Shown: piece by piece, positions 1-9,372 of the stretch
How positions within the stretch are numbered: position 1 is the stretch's first letter
How the letters are laid out: every line of letters begins with the position of its first letter
The notes under the pieces: generated by a model
The model's input: only the letters and a program-made list of their open reading frames with translations
Databases searched by the model: none
Told to the model about the DNA's origin: nothing
Made by a program: the position numbers and the translations under genes
Assembly: GCF_005502745.1 (NCBI RefSeq)
Contig: NZ_SCNL01000002.1
Location: forward strand, 310,001 to 374,000
Reading direction: 5' to 3'
Source of the DNA: Sphingomonas sp. 3P27F8
Lineage (GTDB): Bacteria; Pseudomonadota; Alphaproteobacteria; Sphingomonadales; Sphingomonadaceae
Length of the DNA: 64,000 bases

Positions 1-608
1 GCCAGCACCTTCAGGAGGACGTGGCCTGCCGTCATCGCCACGAAAAGTCGCAGCCCGAGGCTGAACGGACGCACCATGAACGAGACGAACTCGATCAGTG
101 GGATCAGCGGCAGCAGCCAGATCGGTGTGCCGTGCGGCACGAACAGGCTGAAGAAATGGAGACCATGCCGCCAGAAGCCCACGATCAGCACGATCGAGAA
201 GCTCATGATCGCCAGCACGCCGGTGATCGTGAAATGACTGGTGAACGTGAACGGATGGATGCCGAACAGGCCAAGCGGCAACAGGCCGAGCACGTTCGCG
301 AACAGGATGAACATGAACAGCGAGAAAACGTACGGCACGTAACGCTTCCCCTCCGGCCCGACGTTGGCCGACAGCATGTTATCGATGAAGCGCACGAAGC
401 CCTCCACCATCACCTGACCGCGGCCCGGGATCATTGCGCCGCGCGTACCCATCGACATGAACGCGATCAGCGCCACCACCGCGACGCACATCCACGCCGC
501 AGAATTGGTAAAGGCCACATTGTAGCCCGCGATCGACCAGTCCTGGGTTCCGAACAACGGCTCCACCAGAAACTGGTGCATCGGATCGATCTTGCCGCCG
601 GCTGCCAC
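1..608 (-). CDS. atpB: ATP synthase F0 subunit a (partial, C-terminus outside window)
   Basis: Subunit a of the membrane F0 sector, which forms the proton half-channels next to the c-ring. About 202 residues are visible; the gene runs off the left edge. The N-terminus reads as (M)AAGGKIDPMHQF. The conserved stretch PFSLGLRLF carries the essential Arg of subunit a, followed by hydrophobic segments such as FILFANVLGLLPLGLF. The start is taken as GTG at 608, with AAGGA about nine bases upstream; an in-frame TTG at 617 sits directly against that AAGGA and is less likely. It follows atpI in the order usual for alphaproteobacterial F0 operons. Confidence 0.93.
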   Translation of the reverse strand, partial: MAAGGKIDPMHQFLVEPLFGTQDWSIAGYNVAFTNSAAWMCVAVVALIAFMSMGTRGAMIPGRGQVMVEGFVRFIDNMLSANVGPEGKRYVPYVFSLFMFILFANVLGLLPLGLFGIHPFTFTSHFTITGVLAIMSFSIVLIVGFWRHGLHFFSLFVPHGTPIWLLPLIPLIEFVSFMVRPFSLGLRLFVAMTAGHVLLKVL

Positions 609-628
609 TACGCTCAATCCTTGAACAA

Positions 629-653
629 AGCGCCCGAAGTCACTTCGGGCGCT
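629..653 (-). promoter_or_regulatory. Perfect hairpin between atpI and atpB
   Basis: Perfect 11-bp inverted repeat, AGCGCCCGAAG and CTTCGGGCGCT, with a three-base loop formed by the TGA stop codon of atpI. On the minus strand the stem is followed by TTTGTTC, a weak U-rich stretch, then the atpB ribosome binding site. It could be a leaky terminator or attenuator, or an mRNA-stabilising stem. Role inferred from position only. Confidence 0.6.
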
Positions 654-960
654 GTGAAATCCAAATGATGTTCCTGAAGGCAACGATCGTCCCGAGGGCG
701 AGCATCACCAGCAGGGCCCAAGGGGAAGTGCCGGCGAACCGATCGATCACCCAACCGATCAAGGCGCCGCCCGCCATACCCCCAACAAGCTCGGCGAGCA
801 CACGATTGCCGAGACGGTAGCCCGCATCGTTCGTCGCCGTCGCCTTGCCCGCCCCTGTCCGAAGCGCCTCGTCGTTCCGCGCTGCTCGAAGCCGCTCGTC
901 GAGCGACCTTAGGCGTGCATCTTCGCCGAGGTTTTCCGGTGCGGAATCGTTTTCGGCCAT
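640..960 (-). CDS. atpI: AtpI-family F0F1 ATP synthase assembly protein
   Basis: Small membrane protein of 106 residues, thought to assist c-ring assembly in F-type ATP synthases. The first 45 residues are charged and hydrophilic. Two hydrophobic segments follow: VLAELVGGMAGGALIGWVI (about 53-71) and WALLVMLALGTIVAFRNII (about 81-99). The glycine-rich first helix is typical of the AtpI/AtpQ group. It lies immediately upstream of atpB. Its stop codon forms the loop of the hairpin described at 629-653. Family assignment rests on context plus topology. Confidence 0.85.
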   Translation of the reverse strand: MAENDSAPENLGEDARLRSLDERLRAARNDEALRTGAGKATATNDAGYRLGNRVLAELVGGMAGGALIGWVIDRFAGTSPWALLVMLALGTIVAFRNIIWISQRPK

Positions 961-1025
961 TTGCGCTCTCCCGTGCGACGGGCAGGCGCTGTCAGGCCAA
1001 AAGGCGAGCCCGCCAAGGCCGGGTC

Positions 1026-1054
1026 CGGTTAGCCGGGGGGTCCGGGGGTGTCAA
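1026..1054 (-). promoter_or_regulatory. Putative promoter of the atp operon
   Basis: On the minus strand, TTGACA (1054-1049), a 17-base spacer and TAACCG (1031-1026) lie about 65 bases upstream of atpI. The -35 is a perfect consensus hexamer; the -10 is weak. The spacer is very GC-rich, and the -35 lies inside a CCGGGGG/CCCCCGG stem (1042-1073). Read by eye. Confidence 0.45.
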
Positions 1055-1101
1055 CACTTCGTCACGCCCCCGGCAATGTGAACCATCGACCACTTGTGCA
1101 T

Positions 1102-1482
1102 TCAGATGCAGCGAGAATCGCGTTGGGGTGCGCCGGATCCGCGCGTCTCCCAGGCGCCGCCGGGTGTCCTGTACTTTTCCCCGGCGGAGGTTTGCAGGAT
1201 CAGATTGCAGCCCGAGGTAAACGCCATCTGCTCAACGGTGGCGCCGGAAGCCTGCGCCTTTTGCGTGTATGCCGCCTTGCGCTGGATGTTGATGGAGTTG
1301 ACCAGCGCCCGCAAATCCGGCGTCCCGGCCCCCACGACGCCCAGATAGCCATCCGGCTGTTCGCCCACCTTCCCGGCGGCGCGAGCAGCAGCATAGGCGG
1401 GGTCGCGCTGCGCGAACGCGGTCGCTGAAAACCCGGTCAGCGCAAGTGCGCCGGCAACCATCAGCAAAGCCATTTTGGTCAT
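1102..1482 (-). CDS. ydbL: YdbL-family (DUF1318) periplasmic protein
   Basis: A 126-residue protein with a clear signal peptide (MTKMALLMVAGALALTGFSA, cleavage probably after AFA). The mature part contains the DUF1318-type stretch VGEQPDGYLGVV. E. coli YdbL is encoded with YdbH and YnbE, a set implicated in lipid transport between inner and outer membrane, with YdbL proposed as an accessory factor. The C-terminus from about residue 100 (KYRTPGGAWE onward) looks disordered. It lies two bases downstream of ynbE and is the last gene of the unit. Confidence 0.85.
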   Translation of the reverse strand: MTKMALLMVAGALALTGFSATAFAQRDPAYAAARAAGKVGEQPDGYLGVVGAGTPDLRALVNSINIQRKAAYTQKAQASGATVEQMAFTSGCNLILQTSAGEKYRTPGGAWETRGSGAPQRDSRCI

Positions 1483-1484
1483 GG

Positions 1485-1709
1485 TCAGAATATCCCCGGA
1501 TTCTGCTTAATGAGTGATTTCGCCTCACCATCGAGGCGATATACCACTTCCTGCGTCACATTGATGTTCAGATTTATCACGATCGGCTTGTCCGGCGCGG
1601 ACACATTGACGCACGCACAGGTGCCGCCGGCCAGCAGGATCACCGTCACTCTCTTCATCGTGCGCCAGCGCGATTGCCTCTTTTGCTTCGTCAGTTCCAT
1701 CATCGTCAT
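1485..1709 (-). CDS. ynbE: YnbE-family small lipoprotein
   Basis: 74 residues from the first ATG, which overlaps the ydbH stop as ATGA. A better start for a secreted product may be the ATG at 1658 (MKRVTVILLAGGTCACVNV), which gives a signal peptide with a Cys at the expected lipidation position, although the lipobox is not perfect. The mature part (KPIVINLNINVTQEVVYRLD) matches the YnbE pattern. E. coli YnbE is an outer-membrane lipoprotein that binds YdbH and is thought to complete its bridge. Regulation is probably shared with ydbH. Confidence 0.82.
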   Translation of the reverse strand: MTMMELTKQKRQSRWRTMKRVTVILLAGGTCACVNVSAPDKPIVINLNINVTQEVVYRLDGEAKSLIKQNPGIF

Positions 1710-4700
1710 GGCAGTTTCTCGCTTGCGGGGGGCTGAACGGGCATGGGCGGTTTGGCGCGTTTCTTCTGTTCCTCGAGCAGGGTGGGCAGGTTGCGTTCGA
1801 TCAGCCGCCGGGGATCGTAGAAGGACGATACCGAATCGAGCAATCCCCGGAACGGCGCCTTGATGTGGATGTTGAACACGAACGGCAGCTTTTGGAGACG
1901 GCGGACGAGGAAGTTGGATTTCGCCCCCTGCCCCTGCGATACCCCGGCGAAGCGCACCTCGGTCACCATCTCGCCGGCGAGCGGGCCGTTCATCACGATA
2001 TCGAGGTTGCGGTAGCGCAGCGATTTCAGCGCCTGGAACGCGATATTTCCCCAGGTGCCAAGATCCTTCTCGGTCAGTTCACCGACATAGGCGATACCGC
2101 CGCCGCCCTCGCGCACCACGAGCTTCCCGCCCTCGATCCGGCCGCCGGACTGGTCGAACGCGATCGGCAACACCCCGTCGAAAACGCCGCTCGCGTCGAG
2201 GTTCTTGAAATCGAACTGCTGGAGAAACTGCGCCGCCTCCGCGCCCTTCACCCGAAAGGTAAGGCGATGAGCCTCGGGCGCCGCAAAATCGAGCAGGCCG
2301 GGATCGAGCGTCAGTTCGCCGCCTGCGAAAGGCCAGCGCGCGCCCTCGATTCGTACGCGCGTGTTTGCGAGCGTCTGATAGGTGACGCGCCCGTCGTTGA
2401 CCGGCACGCCCGGATTGATCGACGCCACTGTCATCACCTGCCCCGGCGCGCTTTCCAGCGCGAGCAGATCCGTAAAGCGGATTTCGCCTTTGATGCCCGT
2501 GACGGGACCGAACGCCGCGGCAAGATCGATTCCGGCCGTGCGGAAGGTTCCGGTGGACGCCACGCCCCCGGCATTCCACGAAATATCGCCCTCGCCGCTG
2601 ACCGCGCCGTTCACGTCCGCGATCACGCCGAACGTCAGCGGTGTGAGTTCCTCCGGTTGGAACTCCTTGCCGAAAGTGATCCCCGGCACGACCAGCCGAG
2701 CGTCGCCGGCGCCACTCGACAGCACGTGGCGAATCGCCACATCCGCGACCTTCACGCCCTTCTTCGGTTCGCGCAGCGCACCGGTGGCGGTGATAACCCC
2801 GTCGGCCAGCCGCAACGCCACGTCGCGCGCGGCGAGCGGCCGGAAACGAGCGTTCGCCGCCTCGTCACTTACCGTCAGCCCCCCGGCTATATTCAGCACG
2901 CTCCCGCCGAATCGCCAGCGGCCCACCGCGTCGGTCAGTCGCAGCGGGACATTCCCGATCTGCCCGCTACCGCTGGCGAAACTGCCGGCAAAGTCGCCTC
3001 CGGCGAACCCGCCAGCCAGCCTGCCCAAATTCAGCGTCGTCTGGCCAGATGGTTCACCCAGCCTCACTCGCACCGTTTCGGCCGCGAAGCCGGTCGTGCC
3101 TGCGGTCAGCGCGGACGCGGACAGGTCGAGTGGGCTGGAGCCGAGGCGCCCCACGAGCCGGGGGGTGACGATCCGTGCACCATAAGCGGCGCGCCCGCCA
3201 ATCGAGCGGAACAGCGCCGTACCGGTTGGGCACAAGGTCAGCCGCGTCTGGTTGAGCGCCAGCCCGCCCGTCGAAAGTCGATCGAATGCAAGCGGGGAGC
3301 AGTCCGGGTTGAGAGCCACGTCCCCAGCGCTGACGAGCGCTGTCAGTGGGATGCGCAGGTTCTCCACTCGCCCATCACCCAGCGGGCCGGAGAGCGTGGC
3401 GATCGTGCGGATCGAGATCGGGCCGCCACGTCTCCGCGTGAACGCAATCGGGGTGACAGACAGCCGCGCGTCGCGCGTGGCGTAGGGCGCCATCGTCGCG
3501 TCGCCCGTCAGTGTCGCGCCAGCAGCTTGCTGCCGCGCCGCGATCCGCATCGCGGGGAAACCACCGCCCGAAATGCTCGCCACGCCGTCGATCAGCATGC
3601 CGGCGGGAGCGCCCAGTACGATCCCGGCGCCATCCCCGAACGTCAGCCGCGCCCCGCTTGCCGCCTCCGCATCGAGACTGGATAGCGTCAGCAGGCCATC
3701 GCCCGCCAGCCCTGCCTCCGCCCTCACATCAAAACGCTGCGCCGCAACCTCACCCGCGTACGCCAGAGCTTGCGCGATCGGGCCGAGCGGCGTGCCGTTC
3801 GCCGCCGCAGCGCCGCTCGCAATCCGGGTAAGCATCACGCGATCCAGCGCCATCCCCCGCGCCTGGGCCGAGCCTGCAATTACCGGCCGGCCATCGACGA
3901 TCCGCCAATTTCCCTTGAAGCCAAGCCGCTCCCCCATCGCCGAAGGCAAAGAAAATGCGCTGCTGGCCAGGTCGGCACGCCCCTCGGTCCGGCGGGCGGT
4001 GCCGGCAAAATCGAGGTTTCCGCCAAGGTTTGCGATATGTACGCCCGCACCGCTGGCGGCGCCCACGAGCACGGCTACGCGGCCAGACCAGCGATCGAAC
4101 GATGGCCCCAGCAGCATATCGACGTTGGCGCGCGCCAGGTTGAAGGTCGCCGGACCGCAACGCGCCCGGGCGATCCGCACCGGCCCGGTGAACCGTGGCC
4201 CCGCGCGCCCGATCGCGATTTTCACAAAGGCGGTAGGGCGCGTCAGCGCGCAGCCGTTGGCAGAGATCTCTTCGCCAAGCGCGGCAACAGTTCCACGGAA
4301 GCCATTGCTAAGCCTCCCGTTTCCGCTGATCTTCGCGGCGATTACGCCATGATCGGTTTCCAGACGGACACGCGCATCTTCGATTTGGGCATCGATGTCA
4401 GGCAGCGCGAATTTTTCGCCGCCAGACCCGCTCGGCAGCAAGCGATCGATCGCGCCCAGCGAGAATGTGCCGTCAGCCAGCCGCGCGCGCATTCGAACCC
4501 GGCCAGCACGAATCCCTGCAATATACGGCCCCGCGATGCCGACGGCGATCCGCGTCTCCACCCAGTCGGCGACGAGATCCGGCTTCGCCGGATCACCGAT
4601 CACCACATGCGTCAGCCGCTGCGTGCGCGGCCCCAGATCGGCGATCCGGTAGCTTGCCGCAACATTCCTGCGGGCTAATTCCCGATCGATGAAGTCGGTC

Positions 4701-4870
4701 GCGATCGGCACGCGTTCCAGCCACACAACGCCCGTCAGAGTGACGCCAAGCGCGCCCAGCGCGATGCCGACGCGGCGTACGCTGCGGCCGCGCAACGCGC
4801 GCGGGGGTGGCGCTTCACCTTCCTCCACCGCCGCCCGCAACCCTTTCCATTCGTTCGATGGTTGATCCAT
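1706..4870 (-). CDS. ydbH: YdbH-family AsmA-like intermembrane lipid transport protein
   Basis: Large protein of about 1054 residues, longer than E. coli YdbH (about 880). A single N-terminal transmembrane helix (about 32-52, VGIALGALGVTLTGVVWLE) anchors it in the inner membrane. The rest is a long beta-rich repetitive region as in AsmA/TamB-type proteins that form lipid-conducting grooves. The C-terminus (RLQKLPFVFNIHIKAPFRGL) is the typical YdbH tail. The start is taken as ATG at 4870 (MDQPSNEWKG); a TTG at 4891 is possible. First gene of ydbH-ynbE-ydbL. With YhdP and TamB, YdbH supports outer-membrane lipid homeostasis in E. coli; the same job here is inferred. Confidence 0.85.
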   Translation of the reverse strand: MDQPSNEWKGLRAAVEEGEAPPPRALRGRSVRRVGIALGALGVTLTGVVWLERVPIATDFIDRELARRNVAASYRIADLGPRTQRLTHVVIGDPAKPDLVADWVETRIAVGIAGPYIAGIRAGRVRMRARLADGTFSLGAIDRLLPSGSGGEKFALPDIDAQIEDARVRLETDHGVIAAKISGNGRLSNGFRGTVAALGEEISANGCALTRPTAFVKIAIGRAGPRFTGPVRIARARCGPATFNLARANVDMLLGPSFDRWSGRVAVLVGAASGAGVHIANLGGNLDFAGTARRTEGRADLASSAFSLPSAMGERLGFKGNWRIVDGRPVIAGSAQARGMALDRVMLTRIASGAAAANGTPLGPIAQALAYAGEVAAQRFDVRAEAGLAGDGLLTLSSLDAEAASGARLTFGDGAGIVLGAPAGMLIDGVASISGGGFPAMRIAARQQAAGATLTGDATMAPYATRDARLSVTPIAFTRRRGGPISIRTIATLSGPLGDGRVENLRIPLTALVSAGDVALNPDCSPLAFDRLSTGGLALNQTRLTLCPTGTALFRSIGGRAAYGARIVTPRLVGRLGSSPLDLSASALTAGTTGFAAETVRVRLGEPSGQTTLNLGRLAGGFAGGDFAGSFASGSGQIGNVPLRLTDAVGRWRFGGSVLNIAGGLTVSDEAANARFRPLAARDVALRLADGVITATGALREPKKGVKVADVAIRHVLSSGAGDARLVVPGITFGKEFQPEELTPLTFGVIADVNGAVSGEGDISWNAGGVASTGTFRTAGIDLAAAFGPVTGIKGEIRFTDLLALESAPGQVMTVASINPGVPVNDGRVTYQTLANTRVRIEGARWPFAGGELTLDPGLLDFAAPEAHRLTFRVKGAEAAQFLQQFDFKNLDASGVFDGVLPIAFDQSGGRIEGGKLVVREGGGGIAYVGELTEKDLGTWGNIAFQALKSLRYRNLDIVMNGPLAGEMVTEVRFAGVSQGQGAKSNFLVRRLQKLPFVFNIHIKAPFRGLLDSVSSFYDPRRLIERNLPTLLEEQKKRAKPPMPVQPPASEKLP

Positions 4871-4932
4871 AGCCGCCGATACAACGCGCAAGCAATTGCA
4901 TGGAGCCGTGCGCGGCCTTACGCTCGATCACA

Positions 4933-5628
4933 ATGGCCGACGGCGACCCTCCCGCTTCCGATGCCGCCGGCCACCGCGCGCGCCTGCGCGGCCGGCTGCT
5001 GGCGCGCGGCGGCGGGGATGCCCTGCTCGATCACGAACTGATCGAATATCTTCTGACGCTCGCCATTCCGCGCCGCGACACCAAGCCGCTGGCAAAGGCG
5101 TTGTTGAGAGAGTTCGGCGGGATCGGTGGTTTGCTGACCGCCGACGCCGAGGCGCTGACGCGCGTGCCCGGCATGGGCGAAACCTCCGCCGCCGCGATAA
5201 AGATCGCCCATGCCGCCGCGCTGCGCCTGCTCCAGGCCGAGGTGAACGCGCGCCCGGTATTAGCGAACTGGCAGGCGTTGCTCGATTATCTTCACGCCGA
5301 CATGACGCATCATGTGATCGAGCGGTTTCGAGTGCTGCATCTCAACACGCGAAACATGCTGATCCGCGACGAAGTAATGAGCGAGGGGTCGATCGACACC
5401 GCCCCGGTGCATGTGCGCGAGGTGATCCGCCGCGCGATCGACCTTGGCTCCGCCTCCATCATCCTCGTCCACAACCACCCTTCCGGCGATCCCTCGCCCA
5501 GCCGCGCCGATATTGAGATCACGCGCGCGATCGCTTCCGCCGCCCGCGGGCTTGGGATCACGGTTCACGATCATATCGTCATTGGCGCGAGCGGGCATGT
5601 GAGCCTGCGCTCGAAGGGGCTGATCTAG
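4933..5628 (+). CDS. radC: RadC family protein (JAB/MPN domain)
   Basis: 231 residues. The N-terminal part has a helix-hairpin-helix-like segment ([18 protein letters not shown]). The C-terminal RadC/JAMM metalloprotease-like domain has the metal-binding [14 protein letters not shown] motif (HxH...D). RadC is widely conserved, but its once-proposed role in DNA repair is doubtful and its biochemical function is unsettled. The ATG at 4933 (MADGDPP) was chosen; an in-frame ATG at 4900 would add MEPCAALRSIT. It is divergent from ydbH. Its TAG stop shares the palindrome CTAG (5625-5628) with the stop of the convergent metH2 gene. Confidence 0.88.
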   Translation: MADGDPPASDAAGHRARLRGRLLARGGGDALLDHELIEYLLTLAIPRRDTKPLAKALLREFGGIGGLLTADAEALTRVPGMGETSAAAIKIAHAAALRLLQAEVNARPVLANWQALLDYLHADMTHHVIERFRVLHLNTRNMLIRDEVMSEGSIDTAPVHVREVIRRAIDLGSASIILVHNHPSGDPSPSRADIEITRAIASAARGLGITVHDHIVIGASGHVSLRSKGLI

Positions 5629-8279
5629 TCCAGATTTGGTCGCAGCAATCGCCTTGCCCGTTCAAGGTCGACGCCGCGCCGCGTTGCGTAATCCGCGACC
5701 TGATCGTCCCCGATCCGTGCCACGCCGAAATATTCGGCCTGCGGATGCCCGAAATAGAAGCCCGATACAGCCGCCGTCGGGAGCATCGCGAAGCTTTCGG
5801 TCAGGCTGATCCCGGTCGCGCGGTGCGCGTCGAGCATCTCGAACAATTGCGTCTTGAGGCTGTGTTCCGGGCAGGCCGGATAGCCCGGCGCGGGGCGAAT
5901 GCCGCGATACTTTTCGCGGATCAGCGCCTCATTGTCGAGTTGCTCGTCGGGCGCATAGCCCCATAACGTGGTGCGGACGTGCTTGTGCAGCGCCTCCGCG
6001 AGCGCCTCGGCCAGCCGATCTGCCAGCGCCTTGAGCAGGATATCGCTGTAATCGTCGATCGCCGCCTTGAACCGCGCGAGATGCGGCTCGATCCCGTGAA
6101 TCGATACGGCGAAACCGCCGATCCAGTCGCCCTTCGGATCGACGAAATCGGCAAGGCACATATTCGGCCTCCCCTCACGCTTGACGATCTGCTGGCGCAG
6201 GAACGGCAGGCGTACCACGTCCGTCCCCTCCACAAGGTCAAGAAGATCGAGCCCGCGCAATTCCTCCGCGTTGAAATCGCCCTTCAGATCGACGATCACA
6301 TCATCCTCGTTTCGCGCGCATGACCACAGGCCGGTGACAGCGCGCGCGGAGAGCCACTTCTCCGCGACGATGCGATCGAGCATCTTCTGCGCGTCGTCAT
6401 AAAGCGAACGCGCGCTTTCGCCCACCACTTCATCGTTCAGGATCGCGGGAAAATTGCCCGCCAGTTCCCAGGCCCGGAAGAACGGCGTCCAGTCGATATA
6501 GTCGCGCAGCGCCGCCAGGTCCCAGTCGCGGAATACATGGACCCCCGGTTTCACCGGAGTTGCCGGTTTCAACGCCATATCCGCCTTGAATCCGTTGGCG
6601 CGCGCCTTTTCAAGCGGGAGTAGATCATTCTGCCCCTTGCCCTCTCGCGCGGCGCGGACGGCGGCATATTCGTCGGCCATCTTCGTCACATAATCGTCGC
6701 GTTGCGTATCGCTCACCAGCGTGGTCGCGACACCCACCGCCCGGCTCGCATCGAGCACATGCACCACGGGCCCGGAATAGGCCGGGGCGATGCGCAGCGC
6801 GGTGTGGACCTTCGAGGTGGTCGCGCCGCCGATCAGCAGCGGCATCTTCATGCCGGCCCGCTCCATTTCCTCGCCCACCGTCACCATCTCGTCCAGGCTG
6901 GGGGTGATGAGCCCGGACAGGCCGATCATGTCCGCATCATTCTCATTCGCGGCCTGAAGAATGGTCGACCAGGGCACCATCACGCCAAGGTCCACCACCT
7001 CGAACCCGTTGCACTGAAGCACGACGCCGACGATGTTCTTTCCGATATCATGCACGTCGCCCTTCACGGTCGCCATGATGATCTTGCCCTTGCCCTTCGC
7101 TCCCGGCTCCTTCGCGGCCTCGATGAAAGGGAGGAGGTGTGCCACCGCCTTCTTCATCACGCGCGCGGATTTGACCACCTGTGGCAAGAACATCTTGCCG
7201 GATCCGAAGAGGTCGCCGACGACGTTCATCCCGTCCATCAGCGGGCCTTCGATCACCTCGATCGGGCGGGAGACGGCAAGCCGTGCTTCCTCCGTATCCT
7301 CGACCACATAAGCGTCGATGCCCTTCACCAGCGCATGTTCCAGCCGCTTGGTGACGGACCAGCCGCGCCATTCCTCCGCCGCCTTTTCCGCCGCCGCATC
7401 GGTGCCGCGAAAACGCTCCGCCAGCGTGACCAGCCGATCCCCGGCATCGGGATCGCGGTTGAGCACCACATCCTCACATGCCGTGCGAAGTTCGGGGTCT
7501 ATCGTATCGTAAACGTCCAGCTGTCCGGCGTTCACGATCGCCATGTCCATCCCCGCCGGAATGGCATGGTACAGAAAGACCGAATGCATCGCGCGTCGCA
7601 CCGGCTCGTTGCCGCGAAACGAGAAGCTCAGGTTTGAGAGGCCACCCGAAATATGAACGTGCGGGCAGCGCCGCCTGATCTCGCGCGTAGCCTCAATGAA
7701 ATCGACGCCGTAATTGTTGTGCTCCTCGATCCCCGTCGCCACCGCGAACACATTGGGATCGAATATGATATCTTCGGGCGGGAAGCCGATCCCGGTCAAC
7801 AGCTTATACGCGCGCTCGCAGATCTCGATCTTGCGCGCCTGCGTATCGGCCTGCCCTTTTTCGTCGAAGGCCATCACGACGACAGCCGCGCCATAAGCCA
7901 TGCATTTGCGCGCATGGGCGAGGAACGGCTCCTCCCCCTCCTTCATGCTGATCGAATTGACGATCGGCTTGCCGGAGACACATTTCAGACCGGCCTCGAT
8001 CACTTCCCATTTCGAGCTGTCGATCATGATCGGCACGCGCGCGATATCCGGCTCGGCGGCGATCAGTTTGAGGAAGGTCGTCATGGCCTCCACGGCGTCA
8101 AGCAGACCCTCGTCCATGTTGACGTCGATCACCTGCGCCCCGTTCTCCACCTGCTGGCGCGCAACCTCGACGGCGCGAGTGTAGTCGCCCGCCATGATGA
8201 GTTTCTTGAACGCCGCCGACCCGGTGACGTTCGTACGCTCGCCGACGTTGACGAAGAAGGTGGAGGATGGAGTGGTCAC
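5625..8279 (-). CDS. metH2: Methionine synthase, pterin/cobalamin/activation part (split MetH)
   Basis: About 884 residues, the C-terminal two-thirds of cobalamin-dependent methionine synthase. In order: methyltetrahydrofolate (pterin) binding domain starting [12 protein letters not shown]; cobalamin-binding domain with GDVHDIGKN, whose His is the lower axial cobalt ligand; and the S-adenosylmethionine-dependent reactivation domain ending with [12 protein letters not shown]. The homocysteine domain is absent and is encoded by the upstream gene. The GTG at 8279 ([14 protein letters not shown]) preceded by GGAA fits best; an in-frame TTG at 8342 would overlap metH1. Together with the 348-residue partner it matches the length of one-piece MetH (about 1230). 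Confidence 0.93.
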   Translation of the reverse strand: MTTPSSTFFVNVGERTNVTGSAAFKKLIMAGDYTRAVEVARQQVENGAQVIDVNMDEGLLDAVEAMTTFLKLIAAEPDIARVPIMIDSSKWEVIEAGLKCVSGKPIVNSISMKEGEEPFLAHARKCMAYGAAVVVMAFDEKGQADTQARKIEICERAYKLLTGIGFPPEDIIFDPNVFAVATGIEEHNNYGVDFIEATREIRRRCPHVHISGGLSNLSFSFRGNEPVRRAMHSVFLYHAIPAGMDMAIVNAGQLDVYDTIDPELRTACEDVVLNRDPDAGDRLVTLAERFRGTDAAAEKAAEEWRGWSVTKRLEHALVKGIDAYVVEDTEEARLAVSRPIEVIEGPLMDGMNVVGDLFGSGKMFLPQVVKSARVMKKAVAHLLPFIEAAKEPGAKGKGKIIMATVKGDVHDIGKNIVGVVLQCNGFEVVDLGVMVPWSTILQAANENDADMIGLSGLITPSLDEMVTVGEEMERAGMKMPLLIGGATTSKVHTALRIAPAYSGPVVHVLDASRAVGVATTLVSDTQRDDYVTKMADEYAAVRAAREGKGQNDLLPLEKARANGFKADMALKPATPVKPGVHVFRDWDLAALRDYIDWTPFFRAWELAGNFPAILNDEVVGESARSLYDDAQKMLDRIVAEKWLSARAVTGLWSCARNEDDVIVDLKGDFNAEELRGLDLLDLVEGTDVVRLPFLRQQIVKREGRPNMCLADFVDPKGDWIGGFAVSIHGIEPHLARFKAAIDDYSDILLKALADRLAEALAEALHKHVRTTLWGYAPDEQLDNEALIREKYRGIRPAPGYPACPEHSLKTQLFEMLDAHRATGISLTESFAMLPTAAVSGFYFGHPQAEYFGVARIGDDQVADYATRRGVDLERARRLLRPNLD

Positions 8280-8316
8280 GAAAGTTCCGAACTGGAAAGA
8301 GGGGGAGCGGCCGGCA

Positions 8317-9363
8317 TCATGCGGCCATCGTGAACGGCTCAAGGCCGGCGAGCCTGGTGCGCACGGCCGGGGTGGGGATCACGCGCGCGGGGAGCCCGTG
8401 GACCGCATCCGCGATCGCCTTGATGTGCGCCGGGGTCGATCCGCAACAGCCGCCCAGCACGTTGACCTGCCCCGCATTCGCCCATTCGCCGACCAGGCCG
8501 GCGGTGGTCATCGGCGCCTCGTCATATGCGCCGAGTTCGTTGGGCAGCCCGGCATTGGGATAAACCATGATAAGCGTATCAGCTATCTCGCTCAACGATT
8601 TGACATGCGGTCGTAATTGCTCAGCCCCGAATGAACAGTTCAGCCCGATCGTGATCGGCTTGGCGTGGCGCACCGCATGCCAGAACGCCTCGACCGTGTG
8701 GCCGGACAGGTTACGCCCCGACAGATCGGTCAGCGTCATCGACAGCATGACCGGCAGATCGCGTCCAAGCGCTTCCCCCGCCTCGATCGCGGCCATGATC
8801 CCGGCCTTCGCGTTGAGCGTGTCGAACACGGTTTCGATCAGTACGAAGTCCACGCCGCCGTCGACCAGTGCATCGATCTGCTCACGATACACGTCTTTAA
8901 GGTGATCGAAGTCGATCTCCCGATAGCCGGGGTCGTTGACGTCCGGGCTGAGTGAGAGCGTCTTGTTGGTCGGCCCGATCGCCCCGGCGACGAAGCGCGG
9001 GCGCCCGTCCTTCGCCTGAAACTCGTCCGCGACACGGCGCGCCATCTTCGCGCTTTCGACATTGATCTCGCGCACCAGATGCTCCGCGGCATAATCGGCC
9101 TGACTGATGCGGTTGGCGGAAAAGGTGTTGGTCTCCGCGATATCCGCGCCGGCCGCGAAATAGGCGCGATGAATCGATTCGGGCACTTCAGGCTTGGTCA
9201 GCGCCAAGATGTCGTTGTTGCCCTTCTGATCGCGGGCGAGGCCAAGATCGCCGGCGTAATCCGCCTCGGACAGTTTCCAGCTCTGGATTTCGGTGCCGAA
9301 TGCGCCATCCGTTATCAGGATTCGTTTGGCGGCTTCGGCATTGAAGATTTCGCGGATGTTCAT
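8317..9363 (-). CDS. metH1: Homocysteine S-methyltransferase domain protein (split MetH, N-terminal part)
   Basis: 348 residues forming the homocysteine-binding TIM barrel of MetH. The N-terminus is [12 protein letters not shown]. The zinc ligands are the Cys of GLNCSFG and the two Cys of GGCCGSTP. The enzyme moves the methyl group from methylcobalamin to homocysteine, so it must dock with the product of the next gene (start 37 bases downstream) to work. It lies between metF and metH2 on one strand. The clean break at the natural domain boundary looks like an established two-subunit enzyme and not a frameshift. Confidence 0.93.
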   Translation of the reverse strand: MNIREIFNAEAAKRILITDGAFGTEIQSWKLSEADYAGDLGLARDQKGNNDILALTKPEVPESIHRAYFAAGADIAETNTFSANRISQADYAAEHLVREINVESAKMARRVADEFQAKDGRPRFVAGAIGPTNKTLSLSPDVNDPGYREIDFDHLKDVYREQIDALVDGGVDFVLIETVFDTLNAKAGIMAAIEAGEALGRDLPVMLSMTLTDLSGRNLSGHTVEAFWHAVRHAKPITIGLNCSFGAEQLRPHVKSLSEIADTLIMVYPNAGLPNELGAYDEAPMTTAGLVGEWANAGQVNVLGGCCGSTPAHIKAIADAVHGLPARVIPTPAVRTRLAGLEPFTMAA

Positions 9364-9372
9364 GACGATTCC

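Noticed and set aside
1042..1073. GC-rich hairpin downstream of ydbL as its terminator
   Set aside because: No U-tract, and the stem overlaps the -35 of the probable atp promoter; function undecided.
1865..3685. Long open frame on + (about 600 codons) opposite ydbH
   Set aside because: Antisense frame in GC-rich coding DNA; Arg/His/Gln-rich product without domains, while the minus strand encodes a recognisable family.
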